Source: Rhipicephalus microplus (lineage: Eukaryota; Arthropoda; Arachnida; Ixodida; Ixodidae). Taken from it: a stretch of 64,000 nt of DNA. A program made the translations under genes and the position numbers. This document shows positions 1 through 10,400 of the stretch, piece after piece; the stretch's first letter is position 1, and the number at the start of each line of letters is the position of its first letter. Location of the stretch: positions 7,036,001 through 7,100,000 of the forward strand of contig NC_134701.1 of assembly GCF_043290135.1 (NCBI RefSeq), given 5' to 3'. The notes under the pieces are model-generated. The model was not told the origin of the DNA. It searched no databases and was given only the letters and a program-made list of their open reading frames with translations.

Positions 1-1
1 T

Positions 2-544
2 GCTGCACCACTTCAGGCGTTCGCAACTTCAAGTGAACCTCTAGGGGTGACCTACGCAGACGTATTGAGACGCACCGTTCCGTCGTCCACGACACCATCC
101 CCAGTGAGTGGTTTCCAGCGCACCACTTATACCGACACGTTCGAACACAACGCACCTGCACCAGTCCCACTACCAGCCGCAACCCCGTACGCCACACTGC
201 AGTCCGCACAGGTGGTCCCTTATTTTGCAGACACTCGACCCGTCATGCGTAAATCCGACATATGGCGCATGCCCGACCGACGACCGCTTTGCTACCACTG
301 CGGTGAAGCGGGTCACCTCTACCGAGACTGCCAGTACCGCCGACTTGGGCTGCAGGGTTTTCCTGCCAATTCACCCCGCCCCCGGTTTGGACAGAGACCA
401 CCAGAAATTGAAGATTTTATCGCTCGGCAGAACGTCCCACTCAGGCGTCAGTCGCGCTCACCGTCACCGCGGTCGTCATCTTATTCAGGCAACGGAAATC
501 GAAGGCCGCAAGGACGGTCTCCGAGCCCTCGCCTGGAAAACTAA
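2..544 (+). CDS. gag: gag C-terminal part with CCHC zinc knuckle (partial)
   Basis: This is the C-terminal part of the Gag (nucleocapsid) protein of the LTR element. The frame is open from base 2 to a TAA at 542-544, with no credible ATG near its left end, so the start lies outside the window. A single CX2CX4HX4C knuckle is encoded at 290-331 (C-Y-H-C...G-H...C), the usual RNA-binding motif of Ty3-type Gag. It is followed by a basic Arg/Ser/Pro-rich tail with repeated RSPSPR, also typical of nucleocapsid. The last codons before the stop read G-GAA-AAC. The pol frame is -1 relative to gag and overlaps it over 412-544. Assignment as gag rests on the knuckle, the basic tail and the position upstream of pol; the capsid region cannot be seen. 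Confidence 0.88.
   Translation, partial: AAPLQAFATSSEPLGVTYADVLRRTVPSSTTPSPVSGFQRTTYTDTFEHNAPAPVPLPAATPYATLQSAQVVPYFADTRPVMRKSDIWRMPDRRPLCYHCGEAGHLYRDCQYRRLGLQGFPANSPRPRFGQRPPEIEDFIARQNVPLRRQSRSPSPRSSSYSGNGNRRPQGRSPSPRLEN
535..541 (+). promoter_or_regulatory. candidate -1 ribosomal frameshift site between gag and pol
   Basis: The heptamer GGAAAAC is read G-GAA-AAC in the gag frame directly before the gag stop at 542. The pol frame is -1 relative to gag and is open from 412, so a -1 slip anywhere in 412-544 would fuse the two. The A-site part (AAC to AAA) is canonical; the P-site part (GAA to GGA) is imperfect. I did not demonstrate a downstream stem or pseudoknot, so this is a candidate only. 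Confidence 0.35.
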
Positions 545-675
545 CGCCAGCGACCTTTCGAGGCGAGGCCGCTGATTCTCGACGTGATGAAGACCTCGCC
601 CTCCAATCGACGCGACATCGGACCAACGGAAATTCGACTACGCCGGCGCCTGTATCCCAGCTGAGCGACTTTTCA

Positions 676-3600
676 ATGGACATACCTGTGCTGCTCGACG
701 GTCGCAATTTAACTGCCTTAATAGACACTGGTGCTGACTACTCGATTATTAGCGGACAATTGGCACGTACCTTGAAGAAAGTGATAATGCCTTGGACAGG
801 ATCGCATGTACGTACAGCTGGCGGACATGTTGTAACGCCGGTTGGTTTGTGCACGTCCAGGCTACAAATACGAGGCTGCACGTTTTTGGTCAGCTCCATC
901 GTGCTACGTGACTGCTCCCGCGAATTAATTCTCGGCCTCGATTTTCTTCGGGAATATGGCGCCGTAATCGACCTACGGCGACGCTGCATTTCCTTTTCGA
1001 CAGTCAACGCTACGTCAAGGGACTCCAACCGCCGTACAACCGCCCTCCGTGTTTCCGACGACAGTGTCACAATACCACCTCGTGCAAGTATCCTAATTCA
1101 GGTGACTTCCGAAGGAACCAGTGACGGTGAAACAGTGGCAGAGTGCAACGTCTCCCTGCTGCTGGCGCTTGGAATTTCTGTGGCACGAGGCATCATTGAC
1201 ATTCGGAACGGTACAGCCGAGGTCATGATTACAAATTTCACCAATGAGCATCGTCACCTTTTCCGGGGCACTGCGGTCGCCTACGCTGAAGCCTTGGAGG
1301 ACGTCATTGAGTGTTTTGCCTGTGAAGACAGTAGCCGCAATGGACAAACCGTAATAGATGTTGACATGAACAGTGCACTGCCAGAAGAGAACCAGAGGGC
1401 CTTGCGAGAGCTATTGTTTGAATTCAGGGCGTGCTTTGCTCAGTCGTCTAAAGTGAGTCAGACGCCAATTACACAGCACAGGATAATCACTTACGACGAC
1501 GCAAGACCTATTCACCAACAGCCATACCGCGTCTCGCCGACAGAACGCGCAGCTATCAAGCAGCAAGTGAAAGAAATGATCGACGACGGCGTTATCCAGC
1601 CTTCGAACAGTCCCTGGTCCTCACCGGTCGTTCTGGTTAAGAAGAAGGACGGTACGCTTCGCTTCTGTGTAGATTACAGAAAGCTCAACAACGTCACAAA
1701 AAAAGATGTTTATCCGCTGCCGCGTATTGATGACTCGCTTGACCGACTACGACGAGCGAAGTATTTTTCTTCCCTGGATTTAAAGAGTGGCTACTGGCAA
1801 ATTGAGGTTGATGAGCGCGACCGCGAAAAAACCGCCTTTGTCACGCCGGATGGCCTCTACGAATTTCGGGTGCTACCGTTCGGACTCTGCTCTGCGCCAG
1901 CTACCTTCCAACGCATGATGGACACTGTGTTGACTGACTTAAAATGGCAAAGCTGCCTTGTGTACTTGGATGATGTGGTCGTGTTTTCAACCAGCTTCTC
2001 CGAACATCTGAAGCGACTACGACAAGTACTTGAGGCGATTCGGACGGCTAACCTTACGTTAAAGCCGCAAAAATGCCATTTCGGTTACGAAGAACTAAAG
2101 TTCCTTGGACATGTCGTAAGTGCAGAAGGCGTCCGTCCTGACCCTGAGAAAACCGCCGCTGTCGCAGCCTTCCCGACTCCTGCCGATAAGAAAAGTGTGC
2201 GGCGGTTTCTTGGTCTATGCGCGTACTACCGGCGCTTTATAGGCAATTTTTCGAAAATTGCCGAACCATTAACTAGACTCACTAGAGACGATACGCCGTT
2301 CGTTTGGAGTGCTGAACAAGAATCAGCATTCACAGAGCTTCGGCTTCGCCTGGCATCACCACCTGTTCTTGGACATTTCGACGAGGAAGCCGAAACAGAA
2401 ATTCATACCGACGCCAGTAACGTCGGTCTGGGCGCGGTACTCGTCCAACGGCAGGAGGGAATTGAAAAGGTCATCGCCTACGCAAGCCGAACCCTAACAC
2501 GCCCGGAGTCAAACTACAGTACCACGGAGAAGGAGTGCCTTGCTGTCGTGTGGGCAATTGCTAAGTTTCGACCTTACCTTTACGGCCGTCCATTCAGAGT
2601 AGTGACGGATCATCACTCACTGTGCTGGCTTGCGAACCTCAGAGACCCCTCCGGACGACTGGCAAGGTGGAGCCTACGTCTGCAGGAGTACGACGTCACT
2701 ATCGTGTACAAGTCCGGTCGTGCACACGAAGATGCGGACACGTTGTCACGCGCGCCAGTTGAGCCTGCCGCTCAGAGCTTCGAAGAGGACTGCCCTTTCC
2801 TTGGCTCCGTAAGCGTAACAGACTTGGCTTTACGGCAGCGAGCAGATGCTCAATTGCGACCTATCATTGAACATCTAGAGGGCCGCAACGTATCACTGCC
2901 CCAGCATATAACTCGCGGATTGTCATCCTTCTGCTTACGACAGGGCGTGTTGTACAAGAAGAACGCAGCCGCCAGCAACAAAACTTACCTGTTGGTCGTC
3001 CCCGCAGAGCTGCGTGAGGAAATTCTATTCGCCTGCCACAACGAGCCTCCATCGGGCCATGTGGGCATCACCCGAACCATCGCTAGGGTACGAAAGTCTT
3101 ACTACTGGCCGAAACTTGCCGCTTGCGTTAAACAGTACGTTCAAGCCTGCCGCGAATGCCAGCGCCGAAAATCCCCATCTGTTAAGCCTGCGGGATTACT
3201 TCACCCTATCGAGCCACCCAGAACACCCTTCGATCAAGTCGGCATGGACCTCCTGGGTCCGTTTCCCTTGTCATCTTCCGGCAACAAGTGGATAATCGTC
3301 GCTACAGATTATCTAACCCGCTATGCTGAAACTAAGGCGCTTCCTAAAAGCACGGCTTGTGAAGTTGCTCAGTTTTTCATCGAGAGAATTGTATTACGCC
3401 ACGGTGCTCCATCCTGTGTCATCACAGACCGAGGAACAGCGTTTACAGCAAGGCTCCTTGAACAAGTTTTTCAGTTAAGTTACTCCACGCATCGCAAGAC
3501 AACAGCGTATCACCCTCAGACAAATGGACTGACCGAGCGGCTTAACAAAACGATGACTGATATGCTGTCTATGTACATAGACGTACAGCACAAGACGTGG

Positions 3601-4092
3601 GATGAAATACTGCCTTACGTAACATTCGCGTATAATACCGCTACGCAAGAGACCACACGATTCACTCCGTTTCGTCTTCTATACGGTCGGGACGTTCAGA
3701 CGATGTTGGACGCAATGCTCCCATGCGACATTGACAACATCGAGAATCTCGACGAAGATGCTGAGTGTTTCGTGCAACGAGCCGAGGAAGCACGTCAACT
3801 AGCCCGCGTAAACATCAAGAAACAACAAGGCGTCGATGCACAGCGCTACAACCGCTGCCACAGACAAGTCGATTATAAACCAGGTGACCAGGTGTTGGTT
3901 TGGACCCCTGTGCGCTGCAAAGGTCTCTCTGAGAAGCTTCTCAGTCGGTATTTTGGCCCGTACAAAGTGCTACGACAAGTGAGCGACGTCAATTACGAAG
4001 TCCTTCCGGACGGAAGCCAACCACCCCGACGCCGACAGCTACGACCCGAGATTGTGCACGTGGTGCGGTTAAAACCGTACCACACACTGTGA
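676..4092 (+). CDS. pol: Ty3/gypsy Pol polyprotein (PR-RT-RNaseH-IN)
   Basis: This polyprotein copies the element RNA into DNA and integrates it. The first ATG in frame is at 676, but the frame is open from 412, so translation probably enters by -1 frameshift from gag and the Met is nominal. From that Met: aspartic protease with DTGA at residues 17-20; reverse transcriptase with the YLDD catalytic box at 430-433; RNase H with the first acidic residue at D579 (HTDAS) and later EKE and TDHH motifs; integrase zinc domain with H788, H795, C825 and C828; integrase core D858, D918, E954, a canonical DD35E spacing; and a GPY/F-type module with GPY at 1094-1096. No internal stop or frameshift is seen and all the catalytic residues checked are present. 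I see no clear chromodomain after the GPY module. Family assignment is very secure; the precise clade is not determined. Confidence 0.96.
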   Translation: MDIPVLLDGRNLTALIDTGADYSIISGQLARTLKKVIMPWTGSHVRTAGGHVVTPVGLCTSRLQIRGCTFLVSSIVLRDCSRELILGLDFLREYGAVIDLRRRCISFSTVNATSRDSNRRTTALRVSDDSVTIPPRASILIQVTSEGTSDGETVAECNVSLLLALGISVARGIIDIRNGTAEVMITNFTNEHRHLFRGTAVAYAEALEDVIECFACEDSSRNGQTVIDVDMNSALPEENQRALRELLFEFRACFAQSSKVSQTPITQHRIITYDDARPIHQQPYRVSPTERAAIKQQVKEMIDDGVIQPSNSPWSSPVVLVKKKDGTLRFCVDYRKLNNVTKKDVYPLPRIDDSLDRLRRAKYFSSLDLKSGYWQIEVDERDREKTAFVTPDGLYEFRVLPFGLCSAPATFQRMMDTVLTDLKWQSCLVYLDDVVVFSTSFSEHLKRLRQVLEAIRTANLTLKPQKCHFGYEELKFLGHVVSAEGVRPDPEKTAAVAAFPTPADKKSVRRFLGLCAYYRRFIGNFSKIAEPLTRLTRDDTPFVWSAEQESAFTELRLRLASPPVLGHFDEEAETEIHTDASNVGLGAVLVQRQEGIEKVIAYASRTLTRPESNYSTTEKECLAVVWAIAKFRPYLYGRPFRVVTDHHSLCWLANLRDPSGRLARWSLRLQEYDVTIVYKSGRAHEDADTLSRAPVEPAAQSFEEDCPFLGSVSVTDLALRQRADAQLRPIIEHLEGRNVSLPQHITRGLSSFCLRQGVLYKKNAAASNKTYLLVVPAELREEILFACHNEPPSGHVGITRTIARVRKSYYWPKLAACVKQYVQACRECQRRKSPSVKPAGLLHPIEPPRTPFDQVGMDLLGPFPLSSSGNKWIIVATDYLTRYAETKALPKSTACEVAQFFIERIVLRHGAPSCVITDRGTAFTARLLEQVFQLSYSTHRKTTAYHPQTNGLTERLNKTMTDMLSMYIDVQHKTWDEILPYVTFAYNTATQETTRFTPFRLLYGRDVQTMLDAMLPCDIDNIENLDEDAECFVQRAEEARQLARVNIKKQQGVDAQRYNRCHRQVDYKPGDQVLVWTPVRCKGLSEKLLSRYFGPYKVLRQVSDVNYEVLPDGSQPPRRRQLRPEIVHVVRLKPYHTL

Positions 4093-4149
4093 CAATGTTT
4101 TTTTTTTTTTACGATACACGCTTCGTTTAGCATCGAGGCGATGCTCTTC
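4093..4149. other. short region between pol and the purine tract
   Basis: These 57 bases follow the pol stop. They hold a 13-T run (4098-4110) and unremarkable sequence. I see no gene here. Confidence 0.6.
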
Positions 4150-4161
4150 AGGGAGGAGGGG
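4150..4161 (+). promoter_or_regulatory. polypurine tract for plus-strand priming
   Basis: The 12-base all-purine stretch AGGGAGGAGGGG lies 57 bases after the pol stop and just before the inferred 3' LTR. In LTR retrotransposons this position holds the RNase H-resistant primer for plus-strand DNA synthesis. Assigned from composition and location; the LTR start is a few bases downstream. Confidence 0.6.
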
Positions 4162-4164
4162 CAG

Positions 4165-4315
4165 TGCCGCGCGCTTGAGCTGCCAGCGCAAAAGAGGCAG
4201 ACGAAGTGGCAGTCCCCCTCGTGCCATTGTTCTGTTTTTGGCTGCGCTGAGCCGACCGCTCTTCGGACTTTTGTGAGGACGCCTTAAAAACGTCTCCTGT
4301 CTCTTTAACGTGACA
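4165..4315 (+). repeat. probable 3' LTR (about 151 bp)
   Basis: The segment begins TGCCGC just after the purine tract and ends TGACA at 4315, where array homology starts with ATATG. That gives the TG...CA termini expected of an LTR. It contains a TTAAAA motif (near 4284) that could be a weak TATA-like element; I see no AATAAA. The 5' LTR is outside the window, so the left limit could be off by a few bases and the identity of the two LTRs cannot be tested. It is short for a Ty3/gypsy LTR but within the known range. Confidence 0.5.
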
Positions 4316-4350
4316 ATATGTTCTGATGGTGGCAAGAGTAGAGCAGGACT

Positions 4351-4424
4351 GTCTACGTGGCGCAATTGGCTTGCGCGATCGGCTGTTAACCGAAAGGTTG
4401 GAGGTTCGAGCCCACCCGGTGGTG
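4351..4424 (+). pseudogene. first array unit, tRNA-Asn(GTT)-like
   Basis: First complete tRNA-like unit after the LTR element. The anticodon loop CTGTTAA gives GTT at 4385-4387. The acceptor 5' strand is GTCTACG and the D arm reads GGCTTGCGCG instead of GGCTAGCGCG. The acceptor pairs poorly with CGGTGGT at 4417-4423. The T loop TTCGAGC is intact. The same variant unit recurs at 5384 and in later left-array blocks. Confidence 0.75.
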
Positions 4425-4943
4425 GTGCAGCGCTTTTTTTTCTTTGCGCTGAAAGCTTTGAAGATATGTTCTGATGGTGGTGAGAGTGGAGCAAGACTGT
4501 TCTCGTGGCGCAATGAGCTAGCGCGATCGGCTGTTAACCGAAAGGTTGGAGGTTCGAGCCCACCCGGCGGTGGTGCGCCGCATTTTTTTCTGTGGGCTGA
4601 TAGCTTGGAAGATATGTTCTGATGGTGGTGAGAGTAGAGCAGGACTGTCTCCGTGACGCAATTGGCTAGCATGATCGGCTGTTAACCGAAAAGTTGGAGG
4701 TTCGAGCCCACCCGGTGGTGGTGCGGCGCTTTTTTTTCTTTGGGCTGATAGCTTTGAAGATATGTTCTGATGGTGGTGAGAGTAGAGCAGGACTGTCTCC
4801 GTGGCGCAATTGGCTAGCGCGATCGGCTGTTAACCGAAAGGTTGGAGGTTCGAGCCCACCCGGTGAAGGTGTGGCGCTTTTTTTTTCTTTGTGCTGAAAG
4901 CTTTGAAGATATGTTCTGATGGTGGTGAGAGTGGAGCAAGACT

Positions 4944-5017
4944 GTTCTCGTGGCGCAATGAGCTAGCGCGATCGGCTATTAACCGAAAGGTTGGAGTTTC
5001 GAGCCCTCCCGGGAGTG
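4944..5017 (+). pseudogene. tRNA-like unit with ATT in the anticodon position
   Basis: The loop reads CTATTAA, so the anticodon triplet is ATT (4978-4980) instead of GTT. The acceptor begins GTTCTCG and the 3' part is CCCTCCCGGGAGTGG. The T stem GGAGT/CCTCC keeps 51:63 pairing but loses 53:61. ATT units are numerous from 4.9 to 12.7 kb. A34 would normally be edited to inosine, which is not standard for tRNA-Asn, so decoding by this form is unlikely. Confidence 0.65.
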
Positions 5018-5254
5018 GTGTGTTGCTTTTTTCTTTGCGCTGATAGCTTTGAAGATATGTTCTGATGGTGGTGAGAGTGGAGCACCACTGTCCCCGTGGC
5101 GCAATGAGCTAGCGCGATCGGCTATTAACCGAAAGGTTGGAGTTTCGAGCCCTCCCGGGAGTGGTGTGTTGCTTTTTTCTTTGCACTGATAGCTTTGAAG
5201 ATATGTTCCGATGGTGGTGAGAGTGGAGCAGGACTGTCTCCGTGGCGCAATTCG

Positions 5255-8200
5255 CTAGCGCGATTGGCTGTTAACCGAAAAGTTGGAGGTTCGAGCCCAC
5301 CCGGTGGTGGTGCGGCGCTTTTTTTTCTTTGGGCTGATAGCTTTGAAGATATGTTCTGATGGTGGCAAGAGTAGAGCAGGACTGTCTACGTGGCGCAATT
5401 GGCTTGCGCGATCGGCTGTTAACCGAAAGGTTGGAGGTTCGAGCCCACCCGGTGGTGGTGCAGCGCTTTTTTTTCTTTGCGCTGAAAGCTTTGAAGATAT
5501 GTTCTGATGGTGGTGAGAGTGGAGCAAGACTGTTCTCGTGGCGCAATGAGCTAGCGCGATCGGCTGTTAACCGAAAGGTTGGAGGTTCGAGCCCACCCGG
5601 TGGTGGTGCGCCGCATTTTTTTCTGTGGGCTGATAGCTTGGAAGATATGTTCTGATGGTGGTGAGAGTAGAGCAGGACTGTCTCTGTGACGCAATTGGCT
5701 AGCATGATCGGCTGTTAACCGAAAAGTTGGAGGTTCGAGCCCACCCGGTGGTGGTGCGGCGCTTTTTTTTCTTTGGGCTGATAGCTTTGAAGATATGTTC
5801 TGATGGTGGTGAGAGTAGAGCAGGACTGTCTCCGTGGCGCAATTGGCTAGCGCGATCGGCTGTTAACCGAAAGGTTGGAGGTTCGAGCCCACCCGGTGAA
5901 GGTGTGGCGCTTTTTTTTTCTTTGTGCTGATAGCTTTGAAGATATGTTCTGATGGTGGGGAGAGTGGAGCAGGACTGTCTCCGTGGCGCAATTGGCTAGC
6001 GCGATTGGCTGTTAACCGAAAAGTTGGGGGTTCGAGCCCACCCGGTGGTGGTGCGGCGCTTTTTTTTCTTTGTGCTGATAGCTTTGAAGATATGTTCTGA
6101 TGGTGGTGAGAGTGGAGCAGGACTGTCTCCGTGGCGCAATTGGCTAGCGCGATTGGCTGTTAACCGAAAAGTTGGAGGTTCGAGCCCACCCGGTGGTGGT
6201 GCGGCGCTTTTTTTTCTTTGGGCTGATAGCTTTGAAGATATGTTCTGATGGTGGCAAGAGTAGAGCAGGACTGTCTACGTGGCGCAATTGGCTTGCGCGA
6301 TCGGCTGTTAACCGAAAGGTTGGCGGTTCGAGCCCACCCGGTGGTGGTGCAGCGCTTTTTTTTCTTTGCGCTGAAAGCTTTGAAGATATGTTCTGATGGT
6401 GGTGAGAGTGGAGCAAGACTGTTCTCGTGGCGCAATGAGCTAGCGCGATCGGCTATTAACCGAAAGGTTGGAGTTTCGAGCCCTCCCGGGAGTAGTGTGT
6501 TGCTTTTTTCTTTGCGCTGATAGCTTTGAAGATATGTTCTGATGGTGGTGAGAGTGGAGCACCACTGTCCCCGTGGCGCAATGAGCTAGCGCGATCGGCT
6601 ATTAACCGAAAGGTTGGAGATTCGAGCCCACCCGGTGGTGGTGCAGCGCTTTTATTTCTTTGGGCTGATAGCTTTGAAGATATGTTCTGATGGTGGTGAG
6701 AGTGGAGCAGGACTGTCTCCGTGGCGCAATTGGCTAGCGCGATTGGCTGTTAACCGAAAAGTTGGAGGTTCGAGCCCACCCGGTGGTGGTGCGGCGCTTT
6801 TTTTTCTTTGGGCTGATAGCTTTGAAGATATGTTCTGATGGTGGCAAGAGTAGAGCAGGACTGTCTACGTGGCGCAATTGGCTTGCGCGATCGGCTGTTA
6901 ACCGAAAGGTTGGAGGTTCGAGCCCACCCGGTGGTGGTGCAGCGCTTTTTTTTCTTTGCGCTGAAAGCTTTGAAGATATGTTCTGATGGTGGTGAGAGTG
7001 GAGCAAGACTGTTCTCGTGGCGCAATGAGCTAGCGCGATCGGCTGTTAACCGAAAGGTTGGAGGTTCGAGCCCACCCGGCGGTGGTGCGCCGCATTTTTT
7101 TCTGTGGGCTGATAGCTTGGAAGATATGTTCTGATGGTGGTGAGAGTAGAGCAGGACTGTCTCCGTGACGCAATTGGCTAGCATGATCGGCTGTTAACCG
7201 AAAAGTTGGAGGTTCGAGCCCACCCGGTGGTGGTGCGGCGCTTTTTTTTCTTTGGGCTGATAGCTTTGAAGATATGTTCTGATGGTGGTGAGAGTAGAGC
7301 AGGACTGTCTCCGTGGCGCAATTGGCTAGCGCGATCGGCTGTTAACCGAAAGGTTGGAGGTTCGAGCCCACCCGGTGAAGGTGTGGCGCTTTTTTTTTCT
7401 TTGTGCTGATAGCTTTGAAGATATGTTCTGATGGTGGTGAGAGTAGAGCAGGACTCTCTCCGTTGCGCAATCGGCTAGCGTGATCGGCTGTTAACCGAAA
7501 AGTTGGAGGTTCGAGCCCACCCGGTGCTGGTGCGGCGCTTTTTTTTCTTTGGGCTCATAGCTTTGAAGATATGTTCTGATGGTGGTGAGAGTAGAGCAGG
7601 ACTGTCTCCGTGGCGCAATCGGCTAGCGCGATCGGCTGTTAACCGAAAGGTTGGAATTTCGAGCCCTCCCGGGAGTGGTGTGTTGCTTTTTTCTTTGCGG
7701 TAATAGCTTTGAAAATATGTTCTGATGGTGGTGAGAGTGCAGCAGGACTGTCTTCGTGGCACAATTGGCTAGCGCGATCGGCTGGTAACCGAAAGGTTGG
7801 AGGTTCGAGCCCACCCAGTGGTGGTGCGGCGCTTTTTTTTCTTTGCGCTGAAAGCTTTGAAGATATGTTCTGATGGTGGTGAGAGTGGAGCAAGACTGTT
7901 CTCGTGGCGCAATGAGCAAGCGCGATCGGCTATTAACCGAAAGGTTGGAGTTTCGAGCCCTCCCGGGAGTGGTGTGTTGCTTTTTTCTTTGCGCTGATAG
8001 CTTTGAAGATATGTTCTGATGGTGGTGAGAGTGGAGCAAGACTGTTCTCGTGGCGCAATGAGCAAGCGCGATCGGCTATTAACCGAAAGGTTGGAGTTTC
8101 GAGCCCTCCCGGGAGTGGTGTGTTGCTTTTTTCTTTGCGCTGATAGCTTTGAAGATATGTTCTGATGGTGGTGAGAGTGGAGCACGACTGTCCCCGTGGC

Positions 8201-10400
8201 GCAATGAGCTAGCGCGATCGGCTATTAACCGAAAGGTTGGAGTTTCGAGCCCTCCCGGGAGTGGTGTGTTGCTTTTTTCTTTGCGCTGATAGCTTTGAAG
8301 ATATGTTCTGATGGTGGTGAGAGTGGAGCACCACTGTCCCCGTGGCGCAATGAGCTAGCGCGATCGGCTATTAACCGAAAGGTTGGAGATTCGAGCCCAC
8401 CCGGTGGTGGTGCAGCGCTTTTATTTCTTTGGGCTGATAGCTTTGAAGATATGTTCTGATGGTGGTGAGAGTGGAGCAGGACTGTCTCCGTGGCGCAATT
8501 GGCTAGCGCGATTGGCTGTTAACCGAAAAGTTGGAGGTTCGAGCCCACCCGGTGGTGGTGCGGCGCTTTTTTTTCTTTGGGCTGATAGCTTTGAAGATAT
8601 GTTCTGATGGTGGCAAGAGTAGAGCAGGACTGTCTACGTGGCGCAATTGGCTTGCGCGATCGGCTGTTAACCGAAAGGTTGGAGGTTCGAGCCCACCCGG
8701 TTGTGGTGCAGCGCTTTTTTTTCTTTGCGCTGAAAGCTTTGAAGATATGTTCTGATGGTGGTGAGAGTGGAGCAAGACTGTTCTCGTGGCGCAATGAGCT
8801 AGCGCGATCGGCTGTTAACCGAAAGGTTGGAGGTTCGAGCCCACCCGGTGGTGGTGCGCCGCATTTTTTTCTGTGGGCTGATAGCTTGGAAGATATGTTC
8901 TGATGGTGGTGAGAGTAGAGCAGGACTGTCTCCGTGACGCAATTGGCTAGCATGATCGGCTGTTAACCGAAAAGTTGGAGGTTCGAGCCCACCCGGTGGT
9001 GGTGCGGCGCTTTTTTTTCTTTGGGCTGATAGCTTTGAAGATATGTTCTGATGGTGGTGAGAGTAGAGCAGGACTGTCTCCGTGGCGCAATTGGCTAGCG
9101 CGATCGGCTGTTAACCGAAAGGTTGGAGGTTCGAGCCCACCCGGTGAAGGTGTGGCGCTTTTTTTTTCTTTGTGCTGATAGCTTTGAAGATATGTTCTGA
9201 TGGTGGTGAGAGTGGAGCAGGACTGTCTCCGTGGCGCAATTGGCTAGCGCGATTGGCTGTTAACCGAAAAGTTGGAGGTTTGAGCCCACCCGGTGGTGGT
9301 GCGGCGCTTTTTTTTCTTTGTGCTGATAGCTTTGAAGATATGTTCTGATGGTGGTGAGAGTGGAGCAGGACTGTCTCCGTGGCGCAATTGGCTAGCGCGA
9401 TTGGCTGTTAACCGAAAAGTTGGAGGTTCGAGCCCACCCGGTGGTGGTGCGGCGCTTTTTTTTCTTTGGGCTGATTGCTTTGAAGATATGTTCTGATGGT
9501 GGCAAGAGTAGAGCAGGACTGTCTACGTGGCGCAATTGGCTTGCGCGATCGGCTGTTAACCGAAAGGTTGGAGGTTCGAGCCCACCCGGTGGTGGTGCAG
9601 CGCTTTTTTTTCTTTGCGCTGAAAGCTTTGAAGATATGTTCTGATGGTGGTGAGAGTGGAGCAAGACTGTTCTCGTGGCGCAATGAGCAAGCGCGATCGG
9701 CTATTAACCGAAAGGTTGGAGTTTCGAGCCCTCCCGGGAGTGGTGTGTTGCTTTTTTCTTTGCGCTGATAGCTTTGAAGATATGTTCTGATGGTGGTGAG
9801 AGTAGAGCACGACTGTCCCCGTGGCGCAATGAGCTAGCGCGATCGGCTATTAACCGAAAGGTTGGAGTTTCGAGCCCTCCCGGGAGTGGTGTGTTGCTTT
9901 TTTCTTTGCACTGATAGCTTTGAAGATATGTTCCGATGGTGGTGAGAGTGGAGCAGGACTGTCTCCGTGGCGCAATTGGCTAGCGCGATCGGCTGTTAAC
10001 CGAAAGGTTGGAGATTCGAGCCCACCCGGTGGTGGTGCAGCGCTTTTATTTCTTTGGGCTGATAGCTTTGAAGATATGTTCTGATGGTGGTGAGAGTGGA
10101 GCAGGACTGTCTCCGTGGCGCAATTGGCTAGCGCGATTGGCTGTTAACCGAAAAGTTGGAGGTTCGAGCCCACCCGGTGGTGGTGCGGCGCTTTTTTTTC
10201 TTTGGGCTGATAGCTTTGAAGATATGTTCTGATGGTGGCAAGAGTAGAGCAGGACTGTCTACGTGGCGCAATTGGCTTGCGCGATCGGCTGTTAACCGAA
10301 AGGTTGGAGGTTCGAGCCCACCCGGTGGTGGTGCAGCGCTTTTTTTTCTTTGCGCTGAAAGCTTTGAAGATATGTTCTGATGGTGGTGAGAGTGGAGCAA
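5255..10400 (+). repeat. higher-order repeats in the left array
   Basis: A multi-unit block beginning near 5255 recurs near 6734 (offset 1,479 bp, about 10 units) and near 8503 (a further 1,769 bp, about 12 units). Shorter partial copies start near 6144, 9392 and 10128. Diagnostic shared features include the GGTGGCAAGAGTAGAG spacer with GGCTTGCGCG D arm, the GACGCAATTGGCTAGCATG unit, and the GGTGAAGGTG 3' end. The offsets are near multiples of the unit length, so blocks of several units were duplicated together. Confidence 0.85.
7750..7823 (+). pseudogene. tRNA-like unit with GGT (Thr) in the anticodon position
   Basis: The loop CTGGTAA puts GGT at 7784-7786, formally a Thr anticodon in a tRNA-Asn body. 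The acceptor strand is GTCTTCG and the D stem begins GCAC. A relative lies at 13203-13276. Confidence 0.6.

Larger units (their letters stand above)
1..4315 (+). mobile_element. Ty3/gypsy LTR retrotransposon, 5' end outside the window
   Basis: The element runs from the window edge through gag (partial), a complete pol, a purine-rich tract and a probable 3' LTR. The order protease, reverse transcriptase, RNase H, integrase is that of Ty3/gypsy (Metaviridae), not Ty1/copia. The 5' LTR, primer-binding site and gag start lie left of base 1. At 4316 the sequence changes to the tRNA-like array, beginning ATATGTTCTG in mid-spacer, so the element was inserted into the array or at its edge. The pol frame is uninterrupted over 1138 codons, which suggests a young copy. 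No envelope-like frame follows pol. The right boundary is supported by the CA end at 4314-4315 and by resumption of unit homology; the unoccupied equivalent is at 5349-5353. Confidence 0.93.

Noticed and set aside
47..49. GTG as a start codon for gag
   Set aside because: The frame is open to the left window edge and GTG is not a usual eukaryotic start; the gene is simply cut by the window.
2309..3295. Short plus- and minus-strand frames inside pol
   Set aside because: They lie within the intact Pol frame and have no recognisable domain.
4098..4110. The 13-T run after pol as a Pol III terminator
   Set aside because: It lies within the LTR element, upstream of the purine tract, with no Pol III promoter before it.
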